Positions 43,080-51,022 of a stretch of DNA of 64,000 bases are shown piece after piece. Each line of letters opens with the position of its first letter. Positions within the stretch are counted from its first letter, which is position 1. Position numbers and translations under genes: made by a program. The notes under the pieces were generated by a model that saw only the letters and a list, made by a program, of their open reading frames with translations, did not search any database and was not told the DNA's origin. The stretch is from Pedobacter westerhofensis (GTDB taxonomy: Bacteria; Bacteroidota; Bacteroidia; Sphingobacteriales; Sphingobacteriaceae), in contig NZ_FXTN01000014.1 in the NCBI RefSeq assembly GCF_900182595.1, positions 117,257 through 181,256 on the forward strand, read 5' to 3'.

Positions 43080-45674
43080 ATGTTAAGTGGTCCTAAAGCT
43101 GTTTTGCCCATTGTATGTGTGGCGGTTTCCTGCATGGTGCTTTCCGGTATCGTGCTTTCCTGTTCCTCGCGGAAGGTTATAAATGGCCCCCTTCCTCAAA
43201 AGGGAGTGGAGCGCTCGCTGGCGGTGTACCGTAAAGCTGTCCTCAGCGATATTCAGTACACGCTCGACCTGGAAATTCCGCTGCAGAAAACAAATGATGT
43301 GGCTGCGCATGAGACGCTCAGTTTTACGCTCAGCAATCCCCATCTGCCTTTGCAGCTTGATTTTAAGGAAGATCCTGCCAAAATCAGTAGTATGGCCCTC
43401 AACGGGCAGCAGATCAATGTAGATTACCAGCAGGAACATTTACTGCTGCAGCCTCAGCTGCTGAAAAAAGGCATTAACGTAGTACAGATTGATCTTTCCG
43501 CAGGCAACGGGGCACTTAACAGAAACTCCGACTATCTCTATACCTTATTTGTGCCCGACCGCGCCAGGACGGTTTTTCCTTGTTTTGACCAGCCCGACCT
43601 GAAGGCCGTTTATACGCTTACCCTGCATGTGCCCGAAAGCTGGAAAGCGATTGCCAATGCAGAAGTAAGGGATTCCCTAATTGGCCAGAATTATAAAACT
43701 TATCATTTTAAACCTTCAAATCTGCTGAGTACTTATCATTTCGCTTTTGCAGCAGGTGATTTCAAACTGTTTTCAGGAGCGTTGGGTGAGAGAAAAACTG
43801 ATTTCCTGTACCGTGAAACCGATAAAACCAAGATTACACCGAGCTTGCCGGCAATCTTCGCGATTCATTCCTCCGCACTGGCCTATTATGAAAAATGGAC
43901 CGGCATTCCTTATCCCTTCCAGAAGTTTGGTTTTGTGGCTATTCCCGATTTCCAGTTTGGAGGTATGGAACATCCCGGCGCAATCCAGTACAAGGCATCA
44001 TCGCTGTTTCTCGACGGGGGCGCCACCAAAGACCAGCTCAATTCCAGGAATACGCTGATCGCGCACGAAACTGCACATATGTGGTTTGGCGATATGGTGA
44101 CGATGGACTGGTTTTCGGATGTCTGGATGAAGGAGGTGTTTGCGAATTTTATGGCCGACAAGAGTTCCGGAGAAACCGGGGGCAAGGATGATTACGCCCT
44201 TAAATTCCTGATTGATCATTTCCCTGCTGCCTATGCGGTAGACCGCAGCACCGGTGCAAACCCTATCCGCCAGCCGCTGGATAACCTGCAGGATGCCGGA
44301 TCACTTTACGGCAATATCATTTACCATAAAGCGCCCCTGATGATGCAGCAGCTGGAAAACCTGATGGGGAAAGACCGGTTTCAGCAGGGCGTAAGGGAAT
44401 ATCTGCATAAATTTGCCAACGGAAATGCCTCATGGCCGGACCTGATACAGATCCTGGACCGCTATACGCCGGCCAGGCTCCAGGCCTGGAACAAGGTCTG
44501 GGTAAATGAAAGCGGAAGGCCCGTAATCAATTATACAATGACCACCACGGATACAAAGATCCGTAGTCTGCAGCTGATGCAGCGCCCAGAATACGGGCAG
44601 CAGCGTGTATGGCCGCAAACTTTTGAAATTACTTTATTCTATCCCGGCTCCGTTAAAGTGCTGCATGTAAACCTGAAGGGAGAAAAACTCATACTGAAAG
44701 AGGCCGAAGGGCTGCCGGAGCCGCAACTGATCCTTTTCAATTCTGCCGGTGATGGTTACGGCGAATGGCCTGTAGATCCGCGCTTGCCGGAACAGTTACT
44801 GCTGCTCCAGAAGCCTCTTCACCGCGCCACGGCCTACATATCCCTCTATGAGCAGATGCTCAGCGGAAATATTGCAAGTCCGGCAAGGTTACTGGGGCTG
44901 TTTGGCAAAGCCCTGGAGAAAGAGCAGGAAGAGCTCAATGTAAAACTGCTCAGCAGTTATATCAGCAGCCTGTACTGGCAACTGAGCAGCCCGCAACAAA
45001 GGAAAAGCTTGTCTGCCGTACTGGAAAATCAAATCTGGACAGCGATGCTGAGACAAAAGAGCAGTAACAACAGGAAGCACCTGTTTAAGCTGTATCAGGA
45101 TATTTTTATGAGCACCGAAGCCCGTAACCGCTTATATCAGGTATGGCTTGATCAGCAGCCCCCTGCAGGGATAGCACTGTCGGAAGACGATTATACCAGT
45201 CTCGCGTTTTCCCTTGCCCTCAGGGATGATGCGGATGCTACGATACTGGCGCAGCAGGCTGGAAGGATCAGTAATCCCGATCGCAAGAGCCGTTTCGAGT
45301 TTATCGTGCCGGCGGTCTCGGGCGATAAAACCAGGCGTGACAATTTCTTTAACAGCCTCAAATCATTGCTCAACCGCACAAAGGAATCAAATGTACTGGC
45401 AGCATTGTACTATTTGCATCATCCCTTGCGCCAGGCATCCAGCGTACGCTATTTACAGCAGAGCCTGAACATGCTCGAAGAAATCAGGACAACTGGTGAT
45501 ATCTTTTTTCCGCAGTCATGGCTGCAGGCTACGTTTGGCGCATATCAGTCTAAACAGGCAGCAGATATCGTCAGGGCGTTTTTAGTTGCGCACCCTGATT
45601 ATAATCCCAGGCTAAAGGCCAAAATCCTGCAGAATACGGATAACCTGTTCAGGGCAGAGAAGCTGCTTAAGTAA
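43080..45674 (+). CDS. M1-family aminopeptidase, lipoprotein
   Basis: 864 aa. The substrate-binding motif GGMEHPG (about residue 295) and the zinc site HETAHMWFGD with the distal Glu in KEVFANF (about 328-350) define a gluzincin aminopeptidase. The N-terminus ends in an LSC lipobox (GIVLSCSSRK), so it is probably membrane-anchored in the periplasm. It starts 18 bp after the CobW gene and may share its transcript, which fits a zinc enzyme and a metallochaperone. Confidence 0.9.
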   Translation: MLSGPKAVLPIVCVAVSCMVLSGIVLSCSSRKVINGPLPQKGVERSLAVYRKAVLSDIQYTLDLEIPLQKTNDVAAHETLSFTLSNPHLPLQLDFKEDPAKISSMALNGQQINVDYQQEHLLLQPQLLKKGINVVQIDLSAGNGALNRNSDYLYTLFVPDRARTVFPCFDQPDLKAVYTLTLHVPESWKAIANAEVRDSLIGQNYKTYHFKPSNLLSTYHFAFAAGDFKLFSGALGERKTDFLYRETDKTKITPSLPAIFAIHSSALAYYEKWTGIPYPFQKFGFVAIPDFQFGGMEHPGAIQYKASSLFLDGGATKDQLNSRNTLIAHETAHMWFGDMVTMDWFSDVWMKEVFANFMADKSSGETGGKDDYALKFLIDHFPAAYAVDRSTGANPIRQPLDNLQDAGSLYGNIIYHKAPLMMQQLENLMGKDRFQQGVREYLHKFANGNASWPDLIQILDRYTPARLQAWNKVWVNESGRPVINYTMTTTDTKIRSLQLMQRPEYGQQRVWPQTFEITLFYPGSVKVLHVNLKGEKLILKEAEGLPEPQLILFNSAGDGYGEWPVDPRLPEQLLLLQKPLHRATAYISLYEQMLSGNIASPARLLGLFGKALEKEQEELNVKLLSSYISSLYWQLSSPQQRKSLSAVLENQIWTAMLRQKSSNNRKHLFKLYQDIFMSTEARNRLYQVWLDQQPPAGIALSEDDYTSLAFSLALRDDADATILAQQAGRISNPDRKSRFEFIVPAVSGDKTRRDNFFNSLKSLLNRTKESNVLAALYYLHHPLRQASSVRYLQQSLNMLEEIRTTGDIFFPQSWLQATFGAYQSKQAADIVRAFLVAHPDYNPRLKAKILQNTDNLFRAEKLLK

Positions 45675-45682
45675 GCGTCCTG

Positions 45683-45824
45683 GTTAAGAGGTGATAAGCA
45701 TCTCAGTTAAGAGGTGAATAAGCATCTCAGTTAAGAGGTAAATAAGCATCTCATTTAAGGGTGAATAATCATCTCAGTTAAGAGGTAAATAAGCATCTCA
45801 GTTAAGAGGTGAATAATTTCTCTG
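45683..45824. repeat. 24-bp tandem repeat, six copies
   Basis: Six units begin at about 45683, 45706, 45730, 45754, 45777 and 45801. Each begins GTTAAGAGGTG and, in five, ends CATCTCA; within a unit GAGGTG can pair with CATCTC around six bases, so each copy is a small hairpin. The array starts nine bases after the peptidase stop codon and leads up to the toxin-antitoxin genes. Confidence 0.85.
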
Positions 45825-45885
45825 TTAATAGTGAAATTATTCGTATATTAGTGTTTTAAAATATTCATGTTTAATTTTTTAAAAT

Positions 45886-46332
45886 ATGTCAGCTCCCAGC
45901 ACATTACTCCTGGATAAAAGAACAGAAACGCTCCGTGTCAAGTTTGGTGCGATCGACGTAAGTGATGATATGAAGGTTTTTCAATATGCAAGGCAGGGCC
46001 TTAAACCGGGCTTGTTCTATGATTTTGCAGAGGCAATCAATGTTTCCAATAAGTCGCTCGCCGATCTGATCAATATTTCTTCACGTACCATCAGCAACTA
46101 TAAAGAACAAAAGAAGTTGCTGGAGCCTGTTTACGGAGAGCACCTGCTTAAGCTGATTGGCCTGTATAAAAAAGGAGTGGAGCTGTTTAGTACGGTAGAT
46201 GAGTTCAGCTATTGGCTAAACAAGCCTTTCTGGAATTCAAAGGAGCGCCCCATGGATTGGTTAACTACACCGGGAGGGGTTGATCTGGTGGCCGATGAGC
46301 TGGTCAAAATGGCTTATGGCGATGCCGTTTAA
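45886..46332 (+). CDS. Antitoxin, Xre/MbcA/ParS family
   Basis: 148 aa. A helix-turn-helix-like N-terminal half (SNKSLADLINISSRTISNYK) is followed by the DUF2384 domain (YWLNKPFWNSKERPMDWLTT, then GVDLVADELVKMAYG). In this family the C-terminal part blocks the RES toxin and the helix-turn-helix represses the operon. The toxin gene follows after nine bases. Confidence 0.9.
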   Translation: MSAPSTLLLDKRTETLRVKFGAIDVSDDMKVFQYARQGLKPGLFYDFAEAINVSNKSLADLINISSRTISNYKEQKKLLEPVYGEHLLKLIGLYKKGVELFSTVDEFSYWLNKPFWNSKERPMDWLTTPGGVDLVADELVKMAYGDAV

Positions 46333-46341
46333 TCTTTGCGG

Positions 46342-46824
46342 ATGGTCGTTTTCAGGATAGGGCATAAAAATTATGCAACAACGCTCAATGCTTCCGGCGT
46401 AAACGGCAGGTGGGCTGCAGCAGGCAGGCCAGTGATCTATTGTGCGGAAAATATACCGCTTGCTTTTCTCGAAAATATGGTAAGGCGGCAGGGGGTAGGT
46501 TTTAACCATGATTTTAAGATCGTATGTATAGAAATTCCCGATGATCTGCTCGTCAGCCATGTAGAAGAGCGGCAGCTGGATCCCGACTGGCGCGATCCTT
46601 ATGATTACAGCCACTGTCAGCCCCTGGGCAACCAATGGTTTGATAACTTAAGAATGCCCGTATTAAAGGTGCCCTCGGCAGTAATGCCGGAATCTTATAA
46701 TTATGTGATCAATACCCTGCATCCCGATTTCAGACGGATAAAGATCATCGCAGTTACGGAACTTGTTCCGGATGCAAGGATCGAAGACATTCTCAAAAAA
46801 TATGACAATCATTCAGTCCAATAA
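46342..46824 (+). CDS. RES-domain toxin
   Basis: 160 aa. The RES residues are visible: Arg in VVFRIGHKNYA, the GVNGRWAAAGRPVIYCAEN block, and the Glu in LAFLENMVRR. RES toxins consume NAD+ by glycohydrolase or phosphorylase activity. The ATG at 46342 is chosen; an in-frame TTG at 46336 would add two residues. It pairs with the Xre-type antitoxin directly upstream. Confidence 0.9.
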   Translation: MVVFRIGHKNYATTLNASGVNGRWAAAGRPVIYCAENIPLAFLENMVRRQGVGFNHDFKIVCIEIPDDLLVSHVEERQLDPDWRDPYDYSHCQPLGNQWFDNLRMPVLKVPSAVMPESYNYVINTLHPDFRRIKIIAVTELVPDARIEDILKKYDNHSVQ

Positions 46825-46856
46825 ACAATACATTTGAATCATACAACAGATATATC

Positions 46857-47726
46857 ATGAGCGAAAAAATAAACATCGGCTGGATCGGGCTCGGCAACAT
46901 GGGTACCCCAATGGTTAAAAATCTTGTTAAGGCAGGATTTAACGTCACCGTATATAACCGCAGTGCGGATAAATCAGAAGCACTCAGTAAAGAAATTAAG
47001 ATAGGCGTAGCTTATTCAGCGGCAGAACTCGTGCCTGCTTCGGATGTGATCATCACGATGCTGAGCGATGACGAAGCCGTTAAGCAGGTTTACGAAGGTG
47101 AAAATAACATCTTTTCTGCCAGTATTGCCAAAGAACTGACGATGATCGATATGAGCACCGTATCACCTCAAACTACAAAATATCTTGCCGGCCTCTGTGC
47201 AGAAAAAGGGATTTCATATCTCGATGCACCTGTTGCCGGCAGTGTAAAGCCAGCAGAAGAAGCGCAACTGGTGATTATGGTTGGCGGCGACGAAAGCGTA
47301 TATGAAAACGTAAAGCCTGTATTTGACGCGCTGGGTAAAATGTCCGTGTACCTGGGCGAAAGCGGCAAGGCCAATGTGGCCAAGCTATCTGTAAACCTGA
47401 TGCTGGGCGTTGTTGTCCAGGGCCTGGCAGAAGCCGTGATCTTTGCGCGTAAAAATGGCCTGGAGGCGGCGCAGCTGCTTCCGCTGATCAACGCGAGCGC
47501 AGTAGGGGGCGGCCTCACCAAAATGAAAACAGAGAACATCCTGAACAATGATTTCAAAGCCGCATTTGCCCTCAGGCTCCTCACTAAAGATATCAGGCTT
47601 GCAACGGAAAATGGCATGGATACACCGGTAGGGAAAACTGTTTATACAACATTACAGGCAGCAAAAGAAAAGGGACATGGTGAGGAGGATATGATCGCTG
47701 TGCTCAAATACTTATCAGGAGAATAA
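46857..47726 (+). CDS. NAD(P)-dependent beta-hydroxyacid dehydrogenase
   Basis: 289 aa. The N-terminal Rossmann motif IGWIGLGNMGTPMVKNLVKA, the substrate loop LDAPVAGSVKPAEEAQL and the catalytic Lys in GKANVAKLSVN place it in the 3-hydroxyisobutyrate / tartronate semialdehyde / glyoxylate reductase family. The substrate cannot be told from sequence. It starts 32 bp after the toxin gene. Confidence 0.88.
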   Translation: MSEKINIGWIGLGNMGTPMVKNLVKAGFNVTVYNRSADKSEALSKEIKIGVAYSAAELVPASDVIITMLSDDEAVKQVYEGENNIFSASIAKELTMIDMSTVSPQTTKYLAGLCAEKGISYLDAPVAGSVKPAEEAQLVIMVGGDESVYENVKPVFDALGKMSVYLGESGKANVAKLSVNLMLGVVVQGLAEAVIFARKNGLEAAQLLPLINASAVGGGLTKMKTENILNNDFKAAFALRLLTKDIRLATENGMDTPVGKTVYTTLQAAKEKGHGEEDMIAVLKYLSGE

Positions 47727-47767
47727 GGTTTTAAAAGTTCAGGGAATAGGATATGGCAGCATAACAA

Positions 47768-48682
47768 ATGGGATTTAAGCTCCTGAGGTTTATATTTTTT
47801 GGCAACTACTTTGTTGGTTTGCTTGCGGTTGCCTTAACAATCGAGTCTACCCTCCAGTTAAATGTCCCCTTCAATTCCCTGAGCTATTATACCCTGCTCT
47901 TTCTGGCGCCCATCATTTACTATACGTATGCCTACATGGGTGCTACAAGCAGCAGCAACAGCCAGAATCCGCGGACAGCCTGGTATGGCAAACATCATAA
48001 TTTTATACACTGGAGCCAGATGATCCTGGCAGGCACCGCCTTCGCAGTATTTCTGCATATGCTGAGCCGCGACTACATGGCTATCCTGCATCTTCCGCTG
48101 CTGTACTGGATCATCGTCTCGGTTGTGCTGGGGATGGCTGTACTGTACTACGGGCTGGTGCCAGTTTTCTTTTTTAACCTCAACCTGAGAAATACAGGCT
48201 GGCTTAAACCCTTTATCATAGGCTTTATCTGGGCTGCTACGGCAAATTTACTGCCGCTGATCCTGTTAAAGATCGAGTCGGGTGTCGACTTCACCGAATC
48301 TCCGCTCTGGTTTTTCCTTTTTATCAAAAACTGGATGTTCTGTACCGTAAATGCGATTATGTTCGACATGAAGGATTATGCAATTGATTCCAATAGCCAG
48401 CTGAAAACCTTTGTGGTACGCATCGGGTTAAAAAAAACGATCTTTTATGTATTAATCCCCCTGCTGCTGCTCGGGATGGTGTCGCTGATGGTTTTTGCGT
48501 ATTTCGAGCATTTCGCGCTGCAGAGAATGCTGATGAACATGATCCCGTTTATACTTACACTGATCGTTGCCTATTCAATGAATAAACGCAAGAAGATCTT
48601 TTACTACCTGATCGTTATTGACGGCCTGATCCTGGTCAAAGCAGTCTGCGGAATTATAGGGATGCAGATCGTCTCAGCTTAA
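47768..48682 (+). CDS. UbiA-like membrane protein, incomplete Asp motif set
   Basis: 304 aa with about eight or nine membrane helices. The segment MFDMKDYAIDSNSQLKTFVV with following RIG resembles the second Asp-rich motif (DxxDxxxD) of UbiA prenyltransferases. The first Asp-rich motif is not seen near the N-terminus, where NFIHWSQ stands instead. It may be a diverged or differently acting prenyltransferase. It is 10 bp upstream of a methyltransferase gene, suggesting a two-step lipid modification. Confidence 0.6.
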   Translation: MGFKLLRFIFFGNYFVGLLAVALTIESTLQLNVPFNSLSYYTLLFLAPIIYYTYAYMGATSSSNSQNPRTAWYGKHHNFIHWSQMILAGTAFAVFLHMLSRDYMAILHLPLLYWIIVSVVLGMAVLYYGLVPVFFFNLNLRNTGWLKPFIIGFIWAATANLLPLILLKIESGVDFTESPLWFFLFIKNWMFCTVNAIMFDMKDYAIDSNSQLKTFVVRIGLKKTIFYVLIPLLLLGMVSLMVFAYFEHFALQRMLMNMIPFILTLIVAYSMNKRKKIFYYLIVIDGLILVKAVCGIIGMQIVSA

Positions 48683-48692
48683 AGGATAAAAT

Positions 48693-49322
48693 ATGAACAA
48701 TAATTATGATCCGATTGCCCCGTATTACGATGTGCTCAGCAGGCTGGTCTACTTTCGCGCACAGCTCAAAGCCCAGACAGACCAGTTATCATATATCCCC
48801 GCAAACAGCAGCATACTCATCGCCGGGGGAGGCACCGGCTGGATCCTTGAAGAGATCGCCAGGATACATCCCTCAGGATTAGACATCAGCTATGTAGAGA
48901 TTTCCGGAGAAATGCTCCGGCTCTCAAAAAAACGTGATGTAAAAGAAAACACCGTCACTTATATCCATGCTGCCGCAGAAGACCTGGAGATCAGCATCAC
49001 TTATGATGTGGTCATCACCGCATTTCTGTTTGATAACTTCTCAATGGATAAAGTGAGCTTGGTATTCCAAAAATTCCACAGCGCACTAAAAAAAGAAGGG
49101 CTCTGGCTATTCTCCGATTTCTATTATAACGAAGCCACAGGCAGGCGCTGGCAAAAGTACCTGCTCCGTATGATGTATTTCTTCTTCAGGCACATTTCAA
49201 ACGTAGAAGCCAGCGCGCTCATCAACACAGAACAGCATTTTCAGGAACAGTCTTACCGCTCCTTAAAAACTGCATCATACTATGCAGGTTTTATCAAAGC
49301 TGTGGTTTATCAGAAATCTTAA
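48693..49322 (+). CDS. Class I SAM-dependent methyltransferase
   Basis: 209 aa. The SAM-binding glycine loop is ILIAGGGTGWILEEIA (about residue 40), followed by an acidic residue in ISYVEISGEML and a later AAEDLEI segment. The substrate is unknown. Tight spacing to the UbiA-like gene suggests they work on the same prenyl or lipid compound. Confidence 0.82.
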   Translation: MNNNYDPIAPYYDVLSRLVYFRAQLKAQTDQLSYIPANSSILIAGGGTGWILEEIARIHPSGLDISYVEISGEMLRLSKKRDVKENTVTYIHAAAEDLEISITYDVVITAFLFDNFSMDKVSLVFQKFHSALKKEGLWLFSDFYYNEATGRRWQKYLLRMMYFFFRHISNVEASALINTEQHFQEQSYRSLKTASYYAGFIKAVVYQKS

Positions 49323-49363
49323 TTTGCTCTCCCCATACTTATTTTAATCGCATTTTAACACAA

Positions 49364-49412
49364 GTGTAAACCGAGTGTAACCACAATGTAACAGTACTAT
49401 TGTAACAATAGT
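49364..49412. promoter_or_regulatory. Phased TGTAA repeats and perfect palindrome before the efflux operon
   Basis: TGTAA occurs at 49365, 49376, 49387 and 49401, the first three spaced 11 bp apart. The last lies in a perfect palindrome ACTATTGT-A-ACAATAGT (49396-49412). The site is about 195 bp before tolC and is a candidate binding region for the efflux regulator. Confidence 0.55.
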
Positions 49413-49545
49413 GCAGGTAATCTTTTTTGCAACCTAAGATGCCCTATATTAGTGAAATGGCGATTTAAGCCCAACCAACCCACAATTATTTGATTTTAAT
49501 AAGTATTGATTTGAACGGAATAATTCCTTGTTCAGACTTGTAAAT

Positions 49546-49553
49546 TACATTTG
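49546..49553 (+). promoter_or_regulatory. Candidate -7 box of the efflux operon
   Basis: TACATTTG fits TAnnTTTG, 54 bp before the tolC ATG. A CTTG at 49527-49530 could serve as a poorly spaced -33 element. Confidence 0.45.
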
Positions 49554-49606
49554 TTGTGTACTCATAACACTAAGTAGAATATCAATTTAATTTAATTGAA
49601 TTAAAG

Positions 49607-51007
49607 ATGCCCCGATTACCCGTTTCCACCCTTCTTTGTTGTTCTTTTTTGTGTGCCAATCTTGCTGTCGATGCTCAGACCTTAAATATGAAAGAGGCCA
49701 TTAGTACTGCGATCGCGAATTACGGAACCATCAAAGCAAAAACAAATTACGTAAATGCCTCCGAAGAAACTATAAAGCAATCTAAAAGAGAGTATCTTCC
49801 AAACTTCACCCTCTCAGCCCAGCAGGACTATGGAACGGTAAACGGACAGACCGGTCCGCTTGCGCCCCTTGGCGGCGGACTAAACGCGTCCTCATCCGGA
49901 CCAACACTCGCCAGTCAGAACTGGAATGCCGCATTTGGTGCCTTGTATCTCAGTAATATCAACTGGGACTTTTTTACGTTCGGTCGTATCAAGGAAAGGA
50001 TCAAGGTTTCCCAAACACAACTGGCCCGTGACAAGAATGACCTCAGCCAGGAGATCTTTCAGCATGAAATAAGGGTGTCAGCTGCCTACCTTAACCTGCT
50101 TGCTGCACAGCGCCTCGCTCAATCGCAACAGCGCAACCTGGAAAGAGCGATTGTCTTTAAAGACAATGCAGTAGCACGTGCGAAAAACGGACTGATCGCC
50201 GGAGTAGATTCTGCACTGGCCAATGCACAGGTTTCCAGCGCAAAAATCTTGCTCACCAATGCCATTGATCTTCAGCAGGAGCAGGCTAACCGTCTGGGTG
50301 TTCTTCTAGGTGTAAGCTCAACAGCGTTCACCCTGGATACAGCATCAATCAACCATGTTCCACACGCAATCCTGCTCAAAGATACTACTGCGGATCTTGC
50401 ACAACATCCAACGCTTAAATACTACAGGGCAAGAGTTGATCTCAGCAATGAACAAACCAATTATTATAAACGACTGAAATACCCAACCTTCTCGTTCACC
50501 GGCACCTTTCAGGGCAGGGGATCGGGTTTTGGACCAGAGTACGTGGGTAACCAAAATATATATTCCAGCAGTTACAGCGATGGGATCAATCCAACCCGCG
50601 CAAACTACCTGCTTGGTGTAGGTGTAGTCTGGAACCTGAGTTCCATCCTTAAAACCAACCCACAGGTGAGGGGACAACGTTATACCACCTACGGCTTGGA
50701 AAACGAATATCAACTCATAGACCAGCAGCTGCATGCCCAACTTGCACTGTCAGAAACAAAGATCAGCAATGCTATGGCCAACTATATGGAAGCACCGGAA
50801 CAGGTAAAGGCTGCCGCACAGGCTTATCTTCAAAAAAGCGTGCAGTACAAAAACGGGCTGGCTACCCTGGTAGATCTTACCCAGGCGCTGTTTGTACTTA
50901 ACAGGGCAGAGACCGACCGCGATATTGCCTATACCAATGTATGGCAGGCCCTGCTGATCAAATCAGCCGCAATGGGCGATTACAATATATTTATTAACGA
51001 ATTTTAA
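49607..51007 (+). CDS. TolC-family outer-membrane efflux protein
   Basis: 466 aa. The signal peptide ends at VDAQ, and the mature protein has the two-repeat TolC pattern of long alpha-helical segments (KEAISTAIANYGTIKAKTNY; IRVSAAYLNLLAAQRLAQSQ) and short barrel strands. It forms the outer-membrane exit duct for the RND pump encoded by the next two genes. Confidence 0.9.
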   Translation: MPRLPVSTLLCCSFLCANLAVDAQTLNMKEAISTAIANYGTIKAKTNYVNASEETIKQSKREYLPNFTLSAQQDYGTVNGQTGPLAPLGGGLNASSSGPTLASQNWNAAFGALYLSNINWDFFTFGRIKERIKVSQTQLARDKNDLSQEIFQHEIRVSAAYLNLLAAQRLAQSQQRNLERAIVFKDNAVARAKNGLIAGVDSALANAQVSSAKILLTNAIDLQQEQANRLGVLLGVSSTAFTLDTASINHVPHAILLKDTTADLAQHPTLKYYRARVDLSNEQTNYYKRLKYPTFSFTGTFQGRGSGFGPEYVGNQNIYSSSYSDGINPTRANYLLGVGVVWNLSSILKTNPQVRGQRYTTYGLENEYQLIDQQLHAQLALSETKISNAMANYMEAPEQVKAAAQAYLQKSVQYKNGLATLVDLTQALFVLNRAETDRDIAYTNVWQALLIKSAAMGDYNIFINEF

Positions 51008-51022
51008 GCTGTTCCTCAAGAT

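Noticed and set aside
45683..45824. Possible CRISPR array
   Set aside because: The 24-bp units are contiguous with no spacers between them and no cas genes are nearby, so it is a plain tandem repeat.
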